A stretch of 20,576 nt of DNA from Clostridia bacterium (GTDB taxonomy: Bacteria > Bacillota_A > Clostridia > Oscillospirales > CAG-272): assembly GCA_017552165.1 (NCBI GenBank), contig JAFZCF010000058.1, positions 1 through 20,576 of the forward strand, given 5' to 3'. Both the position numbers and the translations under genes were made by a program. Below the pieces are notes generated by a model. That model was not told the DNA's origin. It worked only from the letters and a program-made list of their open reading frames with translations, and made no database searches. This document shows positions 8,414 through 15,352 of this stretch, piece by piece (positions within the stretch are counted from its first letter, which is position 1; each line of letters opens with the position of its first letter).

Positions 8414-8462
8414 CTTTTCTCCTTAAAAAAGATACTGGGGCGTCGTACGCTCCGGAGAAAAG
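8414..8462 (-). promoter_or_regulatory. Possible Shine-Dalgarno-sequestering hairpin in the dapA leader
   Basis: In the dapA leader, CTTTTCTCC (8462-8454) is perfectly complementary over 9 bases to GGAGAAAAG (8422-8414), which contains the dapA Shine-Dalgarno. The 31-base loop holds a nested hairpin (GGAGCGT/ACGCCCC with one mismatch, 8453-8437). If formed, it would hide the ribosome-binding site. Visible complementarity only; the regulatory role is inferred. Confidence 0.5.
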
Positions 8463-8489
8463 CAAAGTTTATCTGCAAACGCAAAAAAA

Positions 8490-8657
8490 CAATCGATCTT
8501 AGCTCTCCGCGAACGCGACAGTCAGGGAGATATTATCCCGATGACCAAGCGGGGGATGCGACGTCCCGCTTTCGGCGATTTCTCCTTTGGCTGCGGCAAC
8601 GGTCAGCTCCTTGAACACCGCAGTTACTTATAAAAATCGCGCCTCTAAATCAATCGG
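8490..8657 (-). promoter_or_regulatory. Lysine riboswitch (L-box) aptamer in the dapA leader
   Basis: On the minus strand the leader carries the L-box landmarks in order. TTAGAGGCGCGAT opens with the conserved AGAGG after P1, then the AAGTA segment. P2 is closed by CTGCGG with CCGCAG. The conserved core CAAAGGAGAAATCGCCGAAAG follows as in Bacillus lysC. P3 is AGCGGG with CCCGCT, P4 is TTGGTCA..GGGA with TCCC..TGACTG, and P5 is CGCGTTCGCG followed by GGAGAGCTA. P1 is long, CCGATTGATTTAG (8657-8645) with CTAAGATCGATTG (8502-8490), containing a bulge and wobbles, and is followed at once by seven T residues (8489-8483). Transcription should start near 8655, placing P1 at the 5' end of the RNA. 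It is known to bind L-lysine and lower expression in Bacillota. Confidence 0.88.
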
Positions 8658-8661
8658 CAAT

Positions 8662-8690
8662 ATTATACCACGGCTTCATCGGTTTGTAAA
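8662..8690 (-). promoter_or_regulatory. Promoter of the dapA-dapB-ddh-lysA operon
   Basis: Minus strand: TTTACA (8690-8685), 17-base spacer, TATAAT (8667-8662), with the extended -10 element TGG directly before it. The start point is predicted near 8655, at the edge of the riboswitch P1 helix. It diverges from the tRNA-Trp promoter and shares its 14-base -10 context. Confidence 0.85.
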
Positions 8691-8717
8691 TAGGCAACAA
8701 AAATTTTTTTAACGGTA

Positions 8718-8746
8718 TTGCAAAAACGCCTTTTCCGTGGTATAAT
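8718..8746 (+). promoter_or_regulatory. Promoter of tRNA-Trp
   Basis: TTGCAA (8718-8723), 17-base spacer and a perfect TATAAT (8741-8746) with an extended TGG before it. An A5T7 tract (8699-8710) upstream of the -35 box resembles an UP element and lies midway between this and the divergent dapA promoter. The predicted start is about 10 bases before the mature tRNA. Confidence 0.85.
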
Positions 8747-8762
8747 ATACGCCGTCCGACAT

Positions 8763-8838
8763 AGGGGTATAGCTCAGCAGGTAGAGCAACGGTCTCCAAA
8801 ACCGTGTGTCCAGAGTTCGATTCTTTGTGCCCCTGCCA
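8763..8838 (+). tRNA. tRNA-Trp (anticodon CCA)
   Basis: The 76-base cloverleaf is complete. The acceptor arm AGGGGTA (8763-8769) pairs with TGCCCCT, including one U-G pair. The D-arm is GCTC/GAGC. The anticodon stem ACGGT/ACCGT encloses the loop CTCCAAA with anticodon CCA at 8796-8798. The T-arm CAGAG/CTTTG encloses TTCGATT. Discriminator G is followed by an encoded CCA end. It has its own promoter and is followed within 3 bases by a terminator. The CCA anticodon reads only UGG, which agrees with TGA being the main stop codon here. Confidence 0.97.
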
Positions 8839-8840
8839 TG

Positions 8841-8866
8841 AAAAGCCGTCAAAAAGACGGCTTTTT
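8841..8866 (+). terminator. Intrinsic terminator of tRNA-Trp
   Basis: AAAAGCCGTC (8841-8850), a five-base A loop, and GACGGCTTTTT (8856-8866): a perfect 10-bp stem whose 3' arm ends in a T run. Between here and the next start codon at 8930 I see a good ribosome-binding site but no convincing promoter. Confidence 0.92.
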
Positions 8867-8929
8867 CAATAAATCGGGATTTTCGTATTTTACCGTATAG
8901 CATGAAAAAAAGAGGCGGAGGTCAGCGCG

Positions 8930-10138
8930 ATGCAGAGCATCAGGAGCGTATATAAGATCGGCAACGGGCCGTCGAGTTCACACACGGTCGGGCCTTATCG
9001 AGCTGCGAAATATTTCGGCGCGCGGCATCCGGACGCGGACGCATACCGGGTCACGCTCTACGGCTCCCTTGCCTTTACCGGCGAGGGGCACGGCACCGTA
9101 AAGGCGATACGCGGAGCGCTCCCGGGTGCGGTGGTGGTTCTTGACAGGGACACGGCCGACCTGCCTCATCCGAATACCATGCTTTTTACGGCGATGAAAA
9201 ACGGCAAACCCGTTGCGGAGCACAGGATATTCAGCGTCGGTGGCGGCTCGTTCCTCGTGGAAGGCGAGGAAGGTGAAGAGGATCCCGAGGTTTATTCTCA
9301 GAAAAATTTCACCGAAATAATCGATTTCTGCCGCGACAGGAATATCGGTCTCATCCGGTTTATAAACGAAACGGAAGGCGATTCTTTCAGAGAATATCTC
9401 GGCAGGACGTGGGCGGCCATGCGCGCCTCGGTAGAGCGCGGCCTTAGAACAGAAGGGACGCTCCCCGGGTCGCTTAAACTTTCGCGAAAGGCAAAGCTCC
9501 TTTATGAGAAAAGGTGCTATAACGAGAGCGCCGACGTGACCATGAACCGACTTATCGCGGCGTACGCTTACGCCGTCAGCGAGGAAAACGCCGACGAGCA
9601 TCTTGTCGTTACGGCGCCCACCTGCGGCAGCTGCGGAGTTCTGCCGGCCGTGCTTTATTATATGCAGGAGGATCGCGGCTTTCCCGAGGAGGAGATCCTT
9701 GACGCGATAGCCGTGGCCGGGCTGATCGGGAACGTTATCCGTACAAACGCGAGCATTTCCGGCGCGGAATGCGGATGTCAGGCGGAGATCGGAAGCGCAT
9801 GCTCCATGACCGCGGGCGGCCTTGCCGCCCTTTACGGGCTCAACGTGGCGCAGATAGAGTACGCCGCCGAGATCGCCATGGAGCACAACCTCGGACTGAC
9901 GTGCGACCCCGTATGCGGTCTTGTGCAGATCCCGTGTATAGAGCGGAACGCCGTCGCCGCGATGCGCGCGATAAGCTCGGTCAATCTTTCGCGTTTTCTC
10001 TATACGACGCGGAAGATATCGCTCGACGAGGTCATCGCCACCATGTACCGCACCGGCAGGGATATGAACGAAAAATACCGCGAGACCTCTCACGGCGGCC
10101 TCGCGGAGTTGTACGCCCCCGGCGCACTCGCCGAATGA
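8930..10138 (+). CDS. sdaA: L-serine ammonia-lyase, iron-sulfur-dependent, single chain
   Basis: The enzyme (EC 4.3.1.17) deaminates L-serine to pyruvate and ammonia using an oxygen-sensitive [4Fe-4S] cluster as Lewis acid. The 402 residues fuse the usual beta part (GNGPSSSHTVGP at 11-22, GSLAFTGEGHGT at 45-56) to the alpha catalytic part (TAPTCGSCGVLPAVL at 228-242, SGAECGCQAEIGSACSM at 277-293, CDPVCGLVQIPCIERNA at 325-341). Cluster candidates are among C281, C283, C291, C325, C329 and C336. It is shorter than the E. coli enzyme (454) and ends in GGLAELYAPGALAE, without the C-terminal cysteine known in some family members. ATG 8930 follows GGAGG (8917-8921) by 8 bases. It is flanked by terminators and probably monocistronic; the promoter is not obvious. 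Confidence 0.93.
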   Translation: MQSIRSVYKIGNGPSSSHTVGPYRAAKYFGARHPDADAYRVTLYGSLAFTGEGHGTVKAIRGALPGAVVVLDRDTADLPHPNTMLFTAMKNGKPVAEHRIFSVGGGSFLVEGEEGEEDPEVYSQKNFTEIIDFCRDRNIGLIRFINETEGDSFREYLGRTWAAMRASVERGLRTEGTLPGSLKLSRKAKLLYEKRCYNESADVTMNRLIAAYAYAVSEENADEHLVVTAPTCGSCGVLPAVLYYMQEDRGFPEEEILDAIAVAGLIGNVIRTNASISGAECGCQAEIGSACSMTAGGLAALYGLNVAQIEYAAEIAMEHNLGLTCDPVCGLVQIPCIERNAVAAMRAISSVNLSRFLYTTRKISLDEVIATMYRTGRDMNEKYRETSHGGLAELYAPGALAE

Positions 10139-10154
10139 GGCCTTCAGGAACACA

Positions 10155-10187
10155 AAAAAGTCTCCCGAAAAAACCGGGAGACTTTTT
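10155..10187. terminator. Bidirectional terminator between sdaA and the DivIVA-like gene
   Basis: GTCTCCCG (10160-10167) pairs perfectly with CGGGAGAC (10175-10182) around a 7-base loop, flanked by A5 on the left and T5 on the right that extend the stem. It can work on either strand and serves two convergent genes. Confidence 0.93.
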
Positions 10188-10208
10188 ATATCTTTTCAAA
10201 CGGCATCG

Positions 10209-10814
10209 TCAGACGGCGGAGAGCTTTTCCGCTTCCGCCTTGAGGCGCTCCGCGGACTCGTTGATACGCACGGAGGTTTCGGCGACGATTTCCGTGCACT
10301 CGGCGAGGTATTCTTTTGAGAGGGCGGTTATGCACTTGCCGAATTCCTCGGTGGTGCGCTTCTTTTCCACAGCGACCTCGTATTCGATGGACGAGGCCTT
10401 GAGATTTGCCTCAGAAATAATGCGCGACGCCTCCGCCTTTGCCTCGCGGACTATCTTTTCCGCGTTTTCGTTGGCAATGAGCAGAATGTTTCCGAGGCGT
10501 TCGCTCGTCACTTCGTCGCTTTCGGCGTTGCCGGCTTCGGCTTTGAGTGAATCGAGCTCGGACGCGAGCTTATCATTGTCTTCCTTCGCGGAGCGGAGCT
10601 CAGCCTCGAGACGGGATACGGTCTCTCTGAGCGATTCGTTTTCGCTCGAAAGGGAACCGTTTTCGGTGCTTTCGGGCGCCGTTTCCGGTTGAGGAATGTT
10701 CTTCAGCAATTCAAGGAGCTCCGCTTCACGGCGGGAGAACTTTATGTTCATCTGCTCTATATACGAATTGACGTCGTCTTTGTTGTATCCTCTGAACGAT
10801 TCTCTGAACTTCAT
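10209..10814 (-). CDS. DivIVA-domain coiled-coil protein
   Basis: The 201-residue protein starts with a DivIVA-type N-terminal module, FRESFRGYNKDDVNSYIEQ (3-21), in which the aromatic/Arg-rich turn and the FRGY-xxxxV-xxY pattern are typical. Long predicted coiled coils rich in Glu, Lys and Ala follow at about 25-45, 58-95 and 105-195, broken by a short Pro/Thr/Ser linker. DivIVA and GpsB relatives sit at curved membrane or the division septum and act as scaffolds for cell-wall enzymes. Which subtype this is cannot be told. Its start overlaps the ygiQ stop (ATGA, 10814-10811), so it is coupled to that gene and probably the tail of the rimP-infB transcript. There is no membrane helix. Confidence 0.82.
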   Translation of the reverse strand: MKFRESFRGYNKDDVNSYIEQMNIKFSRREAELLELLKNIPQPETAPESTENGSLSSENESLRETVSRLEAELRSAKEDNDKLASELDSLKAEAGNAESDEVTSERLGNILLIANENAEKIVREAKAEASRIISEANLKASSIEYEVAVEKKRTTEEFGKCITALSKEYLAECTEIVAETSVRINESAERLKAEAEKLSAV

Positions 10815-12712
10815 TTTGTCCTTTTTTTCTTGCGGGGCGTTGCGCCCGTTCCTTTGTTTTTATTTGCCTTTGAAATGATTTTTTGTTTGTTGTTGCTCTG
10901 TACAGACCGATTCGTTACCGGCGCGACGAGACATTCCTTTCCGTAGCCGATAAGATCTTCCCTGTGACAGAGCGCGAGCGCCTTTCTGATGAGCGGGGCG
11001 TTTTTCGGATTCCCGAACTGGAGCAGGGCGCGCTGCATGCTTTTTTCTTCCCGGTCGTTGGCGCAGTAAACCGATTTTTCGGTAAGCGGGTCTATCCCGG
11101 TATAGTACATGACGGTCGAAACGGTTCCGGGCGTCGGATAAAAATCCTGTACCTGCTCCGGGTGCATACCGTTTCTTTTGAGATACAATGCCAGCTCAAT
11201 CGCGTCGGAGAGCGTGCTCCCGGGATGGGATGACATAAGATATGGGACGATATACTGTTCTTTTCCCGCCTCGGCGGAATACTCAAAAAACAGTTTTCTG
11301 AACTTTTCGTATTTTTCGAACCGCGGCTTTCCCATAGCGGCGAGAACGCCGTCGCATACGTGCTCGGGAGCGACCTTAAGCTGGCCGCTCACGTGATCCG
11401 AAACGAGCTTTTTGAAGAACGTTCTGTCGCTGTCCGCGAGGACGTAATCGTACCTTATTCCGGACCTTACGAAAACTTTTTTTACTCCCTTTACGCGGCT
11501 GACGCGGTCGAGCAGTTCGGCATACTCTTTGTGATCGATCTTCAGCGCCTTGCACGGCTCCGGCGCGAGGCAGTGCCTTTCGAGACATACCCCTTTTGTG
11601 AGCTGTTTTTCGCACGACGGAAAGCGGAAATCCGCCGTCGGGCCGCCGACGTCGTGAATATATCCCTTGAAATCAGGGGACGACGCGATAATTTCGGCTT
11701 CTCTTACGCACGATTCAATGCTGCGCGAGCGCACCGAGCGTCCCTGATGAAATGTTATGGCGCAGAAATTGCATCCGCCGAAACATCCGCGGTTGTGGGC
11801 GATCGAAAACTTGACTTCCTCGATCCCCGGGACACCGCCGGATTTTTCATAAACGGGGTGATACGTCCGCATGAAGGGAAGGGCGTATACACGGTCGAGC
11901 TCGTCGCGCTCAAGCGGAGGCATCGGAGGGTTTTGTACGAGCATTTTCGAGTCGTAAAGCTCGGTTATCGCTTTTCCCGTCACGGAATCCTGATTGAGGT
12001 ACTGAACTCTGTACGCTTCGGCGTATTTTTTTCTGTCGTTTTTTATGTCGTTGAAATCAAAACTGCCGGCGATCTCGTATCCGACTTTGTCTTCCTTGCC
12101 GCAAACGTAGCACGTCCCGCGGACGTCGCGGATCTTTTTGACCGGGACGCCTTTTTTAAGGAGTTCGGCGATCGCAAGAACCGACTTTTCGCCCATACCG
12201 TACGACAGGATATCCGCGCGCGAATCGATAAGTATCGAGCGCCTGATCCTGTCTTCCCAGTAATCGTAGTGCGCAAAACGTCTCAGCGAAGCCTCGAGAC
12301 CTCCGATGATTATCGGTATATCCCCGTATGCTTCGCGTATCCTGTTGCAGTAAACGATCGTGGCTCGGTCGGGTCTCAGCCCGGTCCTGCCTCCGGGAGA
12401 ATAGTAGTCGTACGTTCTTTTTCTTTTGGATACGGTGTAGTGAGCAACCATCGAATCGATGTTTCCGCCGGAAACGAGAAATCCGAGGCGCGGTTTACCG
12501 TATTCCATGAAGGGTTCGGCGCTCCTGAAATCCGGCTGAGGCAGCATCACGACCGTGAATCCGCGGTCAACGAGAACACGCGATATGATCGCCGGGCCGA
12601 AGCTCGGGTGATCGACATACGCGTCCCCCGTCACATAGACAAAATCCGGCTGCCCTATGCCTTGCGCCGACGCCTCGAGGCGGTCAACGGGAAGAAAACC
12701 GTCGGTTTTCAT
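10811..12712 (-). CDS. YgiQ family radical SAM protein
   Basis: The 633-residue protein belongs to the YgiQ (UPF0313) group. An N-terminal domain carries VTGDAYVDHPSFG (28-39) and later IIGGLEASLRRFAHYDYW. A radical SAM core follows with the cluster motif CFGGCNFC (C310, C314, C317) in HNRGCFGGCNFCAITFHQGR. The C-terminal region ends in a Lys/Arg-rich tail (GTGATPRKKKRTK). The reaction is unknown; members are broadly conserved and are annotated only as radical SAM enzymes. A further pair C201/C204 (CYVC) sits in the N-terminal domain. The gene starts 5 bases after the infB stop with only a weak ribosome-binding site, so it is probably translated by coupling. The DivIVA-like gene follows with a 4-base overlap. 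Confidence 0.92.
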   Translation of the reverse strand: MKTDGFLPVDRLEASAQGIGQPDFVYVTGDAYVDHPSFGPAIISRVLVDRGFTVVMLPQPDFRSAEPFMEYGKPRLGFLVSGGNIDSMVAHYTVSKRKRTYDYYSPGGRTGLRPDRATIVYCNRIREAYGDIPIIIGGLEASLRRFAHYDYWEDRIRRSILIDSRADILSYGMGEKSVLAIAELLKKGVPVKKIRDVRGTCYVCGKEDKVGYEIAGSFDFNDIKNDRKKYAEAYRVQYLNQDSVTGKAITELYDSKMLVQNPPMPPLERDELDRVYALPFMRTYHPVYEKSGGVPGIEEVKFSIAHNRGCFGGCNFCAITFHQGRSVRSRSIESCVREAEIIASSPDFKGYIHDVGGPTADFRFPSCEKQLTKGVCLERHCLAPEPCKALKIDHKEYAELLDRVSRVKGVKKVFVRSGIRYDYVLADSDRTFFKKLVSDHVSGQLKVAPEHVCDGVLAAMGKPRFEKYEKFRKLFFEYSAEAGKEQYIVPYLMSSHPGSTLSDAIELALYLKRNGMHPEQVQDFYPTPGTVSTVMYYTGIDPLTEKSVYCANDREEKSMQRALLQFGNPKNAPLIRKALALCHREDLIGYGKECLVAPVTNRSVQSNNKQKIISKANKNKGTGATPRKKKRTK

Positions 12713-12717
12713 ATGAG

Positions 12718-14934
12718 TCAGGATTCCTGTTCGACCATTTCGTAGATCTCAAGGACGTCGCCCTCTTTGATATCGTTGAACTTTTCAAGTCCCACGCCGC
12801 ATTCGTATCCCGAAGCGACCTCTTTAACGTCGTCCTTGAATCTGCGGAGAGAACTGATCTTGTCGTCGAAAATGACTACCGAGTCGCGGAGAACGCGGAC
12901 GAGCCCCTTGCGGGAGATTTTGCCGTCCGTGACGTAGCAGCCGGCGATCGTTCCGACGCTGGGAACGTGTATCGTCTGCCTGACGTCCGCGTGGCCGAGG
13001 AGCTGCTCTTTGTAAACGGGAGCAAGCATACCCTTCATGGCCGCTTCGATCTCGTCGATGCACTCGTATATGATCCTGTAAGTGCGGATATCTACCTTCT
13101 GCCTTTCGGCGGCGTCGAGCGCCTGTCTGTCCGGGCGGACGTTGAATCCGACTATTATCGCGTTGGAGGCCGAGGCGAGCATTACGTCGCCCTCTATGAT
13201 ACCGCCGACGGCGCTGTGGATGACTTTAACCTTGACCTCGGGGGTCGAGAGCTTTTCAAGCGACTGCTTGACGGCCTCTGCCGAACCCACGACGTCGGCC
13301 TTGACAACGATTTTGAGCTCTTTTGCGCCCTCGTTTATCTGGGCAAAGAGGTCGTCGAGCGAAACCTTGGAGCCGGCGTTCAGCATTTCGTTGCGCTGCT
13401 TCTCACGCCTCTTGTCGGCGAGCTCGCGCGCCATTCTTTCGTCGGCAACGGCGTTGAACTCATCGCCGGAGGTGGGAACGTCGGAGAGACCGGTGATTTC
13501 GACGGGGACCGAGGGACCCGCCTCGCTGACTGTCCTTCCGGCGTCGTCACGCATGGCTCTCACGCGCCCGACAGCCGTGCCGGCAATGACCGTGTCTCCC
13601 GAACGGAGAGTTCCGTTCTGTACGAGAACGGTGGCGACGGGACCGCGGCCCTTGTCGAGCTTCGCCTCGATGACGATACCCTTGGCGCGCTTGTTCGGAT
13701 TGGCCTTGAGTTCCTTTACTTCCGCAACGATAAGCAGGTTTTCAAGCAGCTTGTCGATGCCTTTTCCGGTCAGAGCGGAGCAGGGAACGCAGATGACGTC
13801 TCCGCCCCATTCCTCGGGAATGAGATCGTATTTCGTGAGCTCCTGCTTGATCCCCTCGGGATTTGCGCCGGGCTTGTCCATTTTATTTATGGCCACGACG
13901 ATATCGAGGTTGGCGGCTTTTGCGTGGTTTATCGCCTCGACGGTCTGCGGCATTATACCGTCGTCGGCCGCGACGACGAGTATCGCAATGTCTGTCGCCA
14001 TTGCGCCGCGCGCCCTCATGGCAGTGAACGCCTCGTGTCCCGGCGTGTCGAGGAAGGTTATCGGCTTGCCGTCGTAAATGACGCGGTAGGCGCCGATCGC
14101 CTGTGTAATGCCTCCGGCCTCGCCGGCCGTGACGTTGGTTTTTCTTATAGAGTCGAGGATCGACGTCTTTCCGTGGTCGACGTGACCCATAACGACGACG
14201 ACGGGGGCGCGGGTGACGAGATTTTCGTCCGAATCCGCTTCCTCCTCGAAAAGTTTTTCCTCAATAGAAACGGATACTTCGTGAACTACCTTTGCGCCGA
14301 GTTCGTCGGCAACGAGATAAGCGGTGTCGAAATCGACAGTCTGGTTGACGCTCGCCATGATACCGAGGAGCATGAGCTTTTTGACGACCTCGGACGCCGT
14401 CGCCTTGAGACGGGTCGCAAGTTCGCCGACCGTTATCTCGTCGGGGATGGAAACCGTGAGCTGAAGTTTTCTCGCCTTTTCAAGCTCCGCCTGTTTCTTT
14501 CGCTCTGCGGCGAGATCTTTCGGCGAGAGACGCCCTTTCTGGGGCTGATTCTTGGCGTTCTGCGGACCCTTTGCCGCCTGACGCGTCTGTACCTGTTTTT
14601 TGCCCTGCTTCTGACGGCTGTCCATACCTCCTCGCGAGCTTTCGGTATCGTATCTGTCGAGTTTTTCGTCATATTTGGAAAGATCGACCGACCCCGCGTG
14701 GGTATCGACCACTCTCGTTTTTCCTATCCGGCTCGTGTCGGTATAAACCGCGGTCCGCGTCTCGGAAGGCAGATGCACCGGCCTTTGCTGCGCCGGCTGC
14801 TGAACGTTTTTCTTTTCCTGTTTTACCGGCTTCTTGGCGCCCTTCTGCTGCTGACTGAAATCCGGTTTGTTTTCGAACCTGTTGGCCGCCTTTTCGCGTG
14901 TGTTCCCGATCTTTTTGTCCTCGAATTTGGGCAT
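12718..14934 (-). CDS. infB: Translation initiation factor IF-2, main part (downstream of an in-frame amber codon)
   Basis: IF-2 is the GTPase that brings initiator tRNA to the 30S subunit and promotes subunit joining. This 738-codon part holds a Gln/Lys-rich disordered linker (about 1-155), the second IF2_N domain (161-217), the G domain with G1 GHVDHGKT (250-257), [10 protein letters not shown] (G3) and [10 protein letters not shown] (G4), then domains II, III and the C-terminal tRNA-binding domain, ending [15 protein letters not shown]. It is complete for the essential functions. The same frame continues upstream through codons [16 protein letters not shown] to a TAG at 14985-14983 and then to the N-terminal part at 15333, so the ancestral gene is 12718-15333 (871 codons including the TAG). 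ATG 14934 is the first ATG, GTG or TTG after the amber codon, but it has no clear Shine-Dalgarno; the true start of a separate product is uncertain. Confidence 0.95.
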   Translation of the reverse strand: MPKFEDKKIGNTREKAANRFENKPDFSQQQKGAKKPVKQEKKNVQQPAQQRPVHLPSETRTAVYTDTSRIGKTRVVDTHAGSVDLSKYDEKLDRYDTESSRGGMDSRQKQGKKQVQTRQAAKGPQNAKNQPQKGRLSPKDLAAERKKQAELEKARKLQLTVSIPDEITVGELATRLKATASEVVKKLMLLGIMASVNQTVDFDTAYLVADELGAKVVHEVSVSIEEKLFEEEADSDENLVTRAPVVVVMGHVDHGKTSILDSIRKTNVTAGEAGGITQAIGAYRVIYDGKPITFLDTPGHEAFTAMRARGAMATDIAILVVAADDGIMPQTVEAINHAKAANLDIVVAINKMDKPGANPEGIKQELTKYDLIPEEWGGDVICVPCSALTGKGIDKLLENLLIVAEVKELKANPNKRAKGIVIEAKLDKGRGPVATVLVQNGTLRSGDTVIAGTAVGRVRAMRDDAGRTVSEAGPSVPVEITGLSDVPTSGDEFNAVADERMARELADKRREKQRNEMLNAGSKVSLDDLFAQINEGAKELKIVVKADVVGSAEAVKQSLEKLSTPEVKVKVIHSAVGGIIEGDVMLASASNAIIVGFNVRPDRQALDAAERQKVDIRTYRIIYECIDEIEAAMKGMLAPVYKEQLLGHADVRQTIHVPSVGTIAGCYVTDGKISRKGLVRVLRDSVVIFDDKISSLRRFKDDVKEVASGYECGVGLEKFNDIKEGDVLEIYEMVEQES

Positions 14935-14982
14935 AGCCGGGGTAATGACGGTCCGCGCGGGTTTCGTCTCTTCTTCCTTGGC

Positions 14983-14985
14983 CTA
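14983..14985 (-). other. infB: In-frame TAG codon within infB
   Basis: Codon 117 of the 871-codon infB frame reads TAG in the context GTC TAG GCC AAG. It lies in the low-complexity linker, where Gln, Glu or Lys (CAG, GAG, AAG) would be one base away. All 20 genes in the window end in TGA or TAA, so this is the only in-frame TAG seen. Confidence 0.9.
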
Positions 14986-15333
14986 GACAGCGGCGTCCGC
15001 AGGTTTCTGAATTTCGCTCTTTTCGGGAGCTTTTTCTTCGGGGGCGGGAGCGGTTTCCTGTTTCTGATCGGTGACGGGTTCGACCGGCTTTGCCTCCGGT
15101 TTTTCCTCTTCCTTGAATATGCGGGCAATGCCGTTCAGATAGTCGTCAAAATTGTTCAGCTGGTTACCGAACGTGATGCGATTTATGATAAGACTGTATT
15201 CGTCGTTTTCAATGGCCGACGAAGTCTTTTTGCCGGCAAGGCCGAGCTTTTCGCACAACTCGATAAGATCCTTGCTCTTAATGGACAGATCTTTTGCCAG
15301 CGTATTAACCTTGTATTTCTGATTGTCTATCAT
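14983..15333 (-). CDS. infB: Translation initiation factor IF-2, N-terminal part ending at an in-frame amber codon
   Basis: The 116-residue product starts with the first IF2_N domain (YKVNTLAKDLSIKSKDLIE, about 7-25, to residue 55) and runs into an acidic, proline-rich linker (PEAKPVEPVTDQKQETAPAP and on). This is the normal N-terminus of a Bacillota IF-2. ATG 15333 follows GAGG (15348-15345) by 11 bases and sits 19 bases after the ylxQ stop, its expected place in the operon. Translation meets TAG at 14985-14983, then the same frame stays open to 12718. A single base change (for example CAG to TAG) explains the break without any frameshift. Alone, this fragment has no GTPase or tRNA-binding domain. 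Confidence 0.85.
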   Translation of the reverse strand: MIDNQKYKVNTLAKDLSIKSKDLIELCEKLGLAGKKTSSAIENDEYSLIINRITFGNQLNNFDDYLNGIARIFKEEEKPEAKPVEPVTDQKQETAPAPEEKAPEKSEIQKPADAAV

Positions 15334-15352
15334 ATCTGTCGTTACCTCGCTT

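Noticed and set aside
8902..8955. Small open frame (17 codons) starting with ATG before sdaA
   Set aside because: It overlaps the sdaA start out of frame, has no ribosome-binding site of its own, and the GGAGG inside it belongs to sdaA.
8978..10153. Minus-strand open frame (391 codons) opposite sdaA
   Set aside because: Antisense shadow of the serine ammonia-lyase; no motifs or start signals.
11360..12745. Plus-strand open frame (461 codons) opposite ygiQ
   Set aside because: Antisense shadow of a clear radical SAM gene; the composition is Arg/Val-rich without motifs.
14983..14985. Genome-wide reassignment of TAG to an amino acid
   Set aside because: Only one internal TAG occurs among roughly six thousand codons in the window; reassignment should give several. 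A local event or error fits better.
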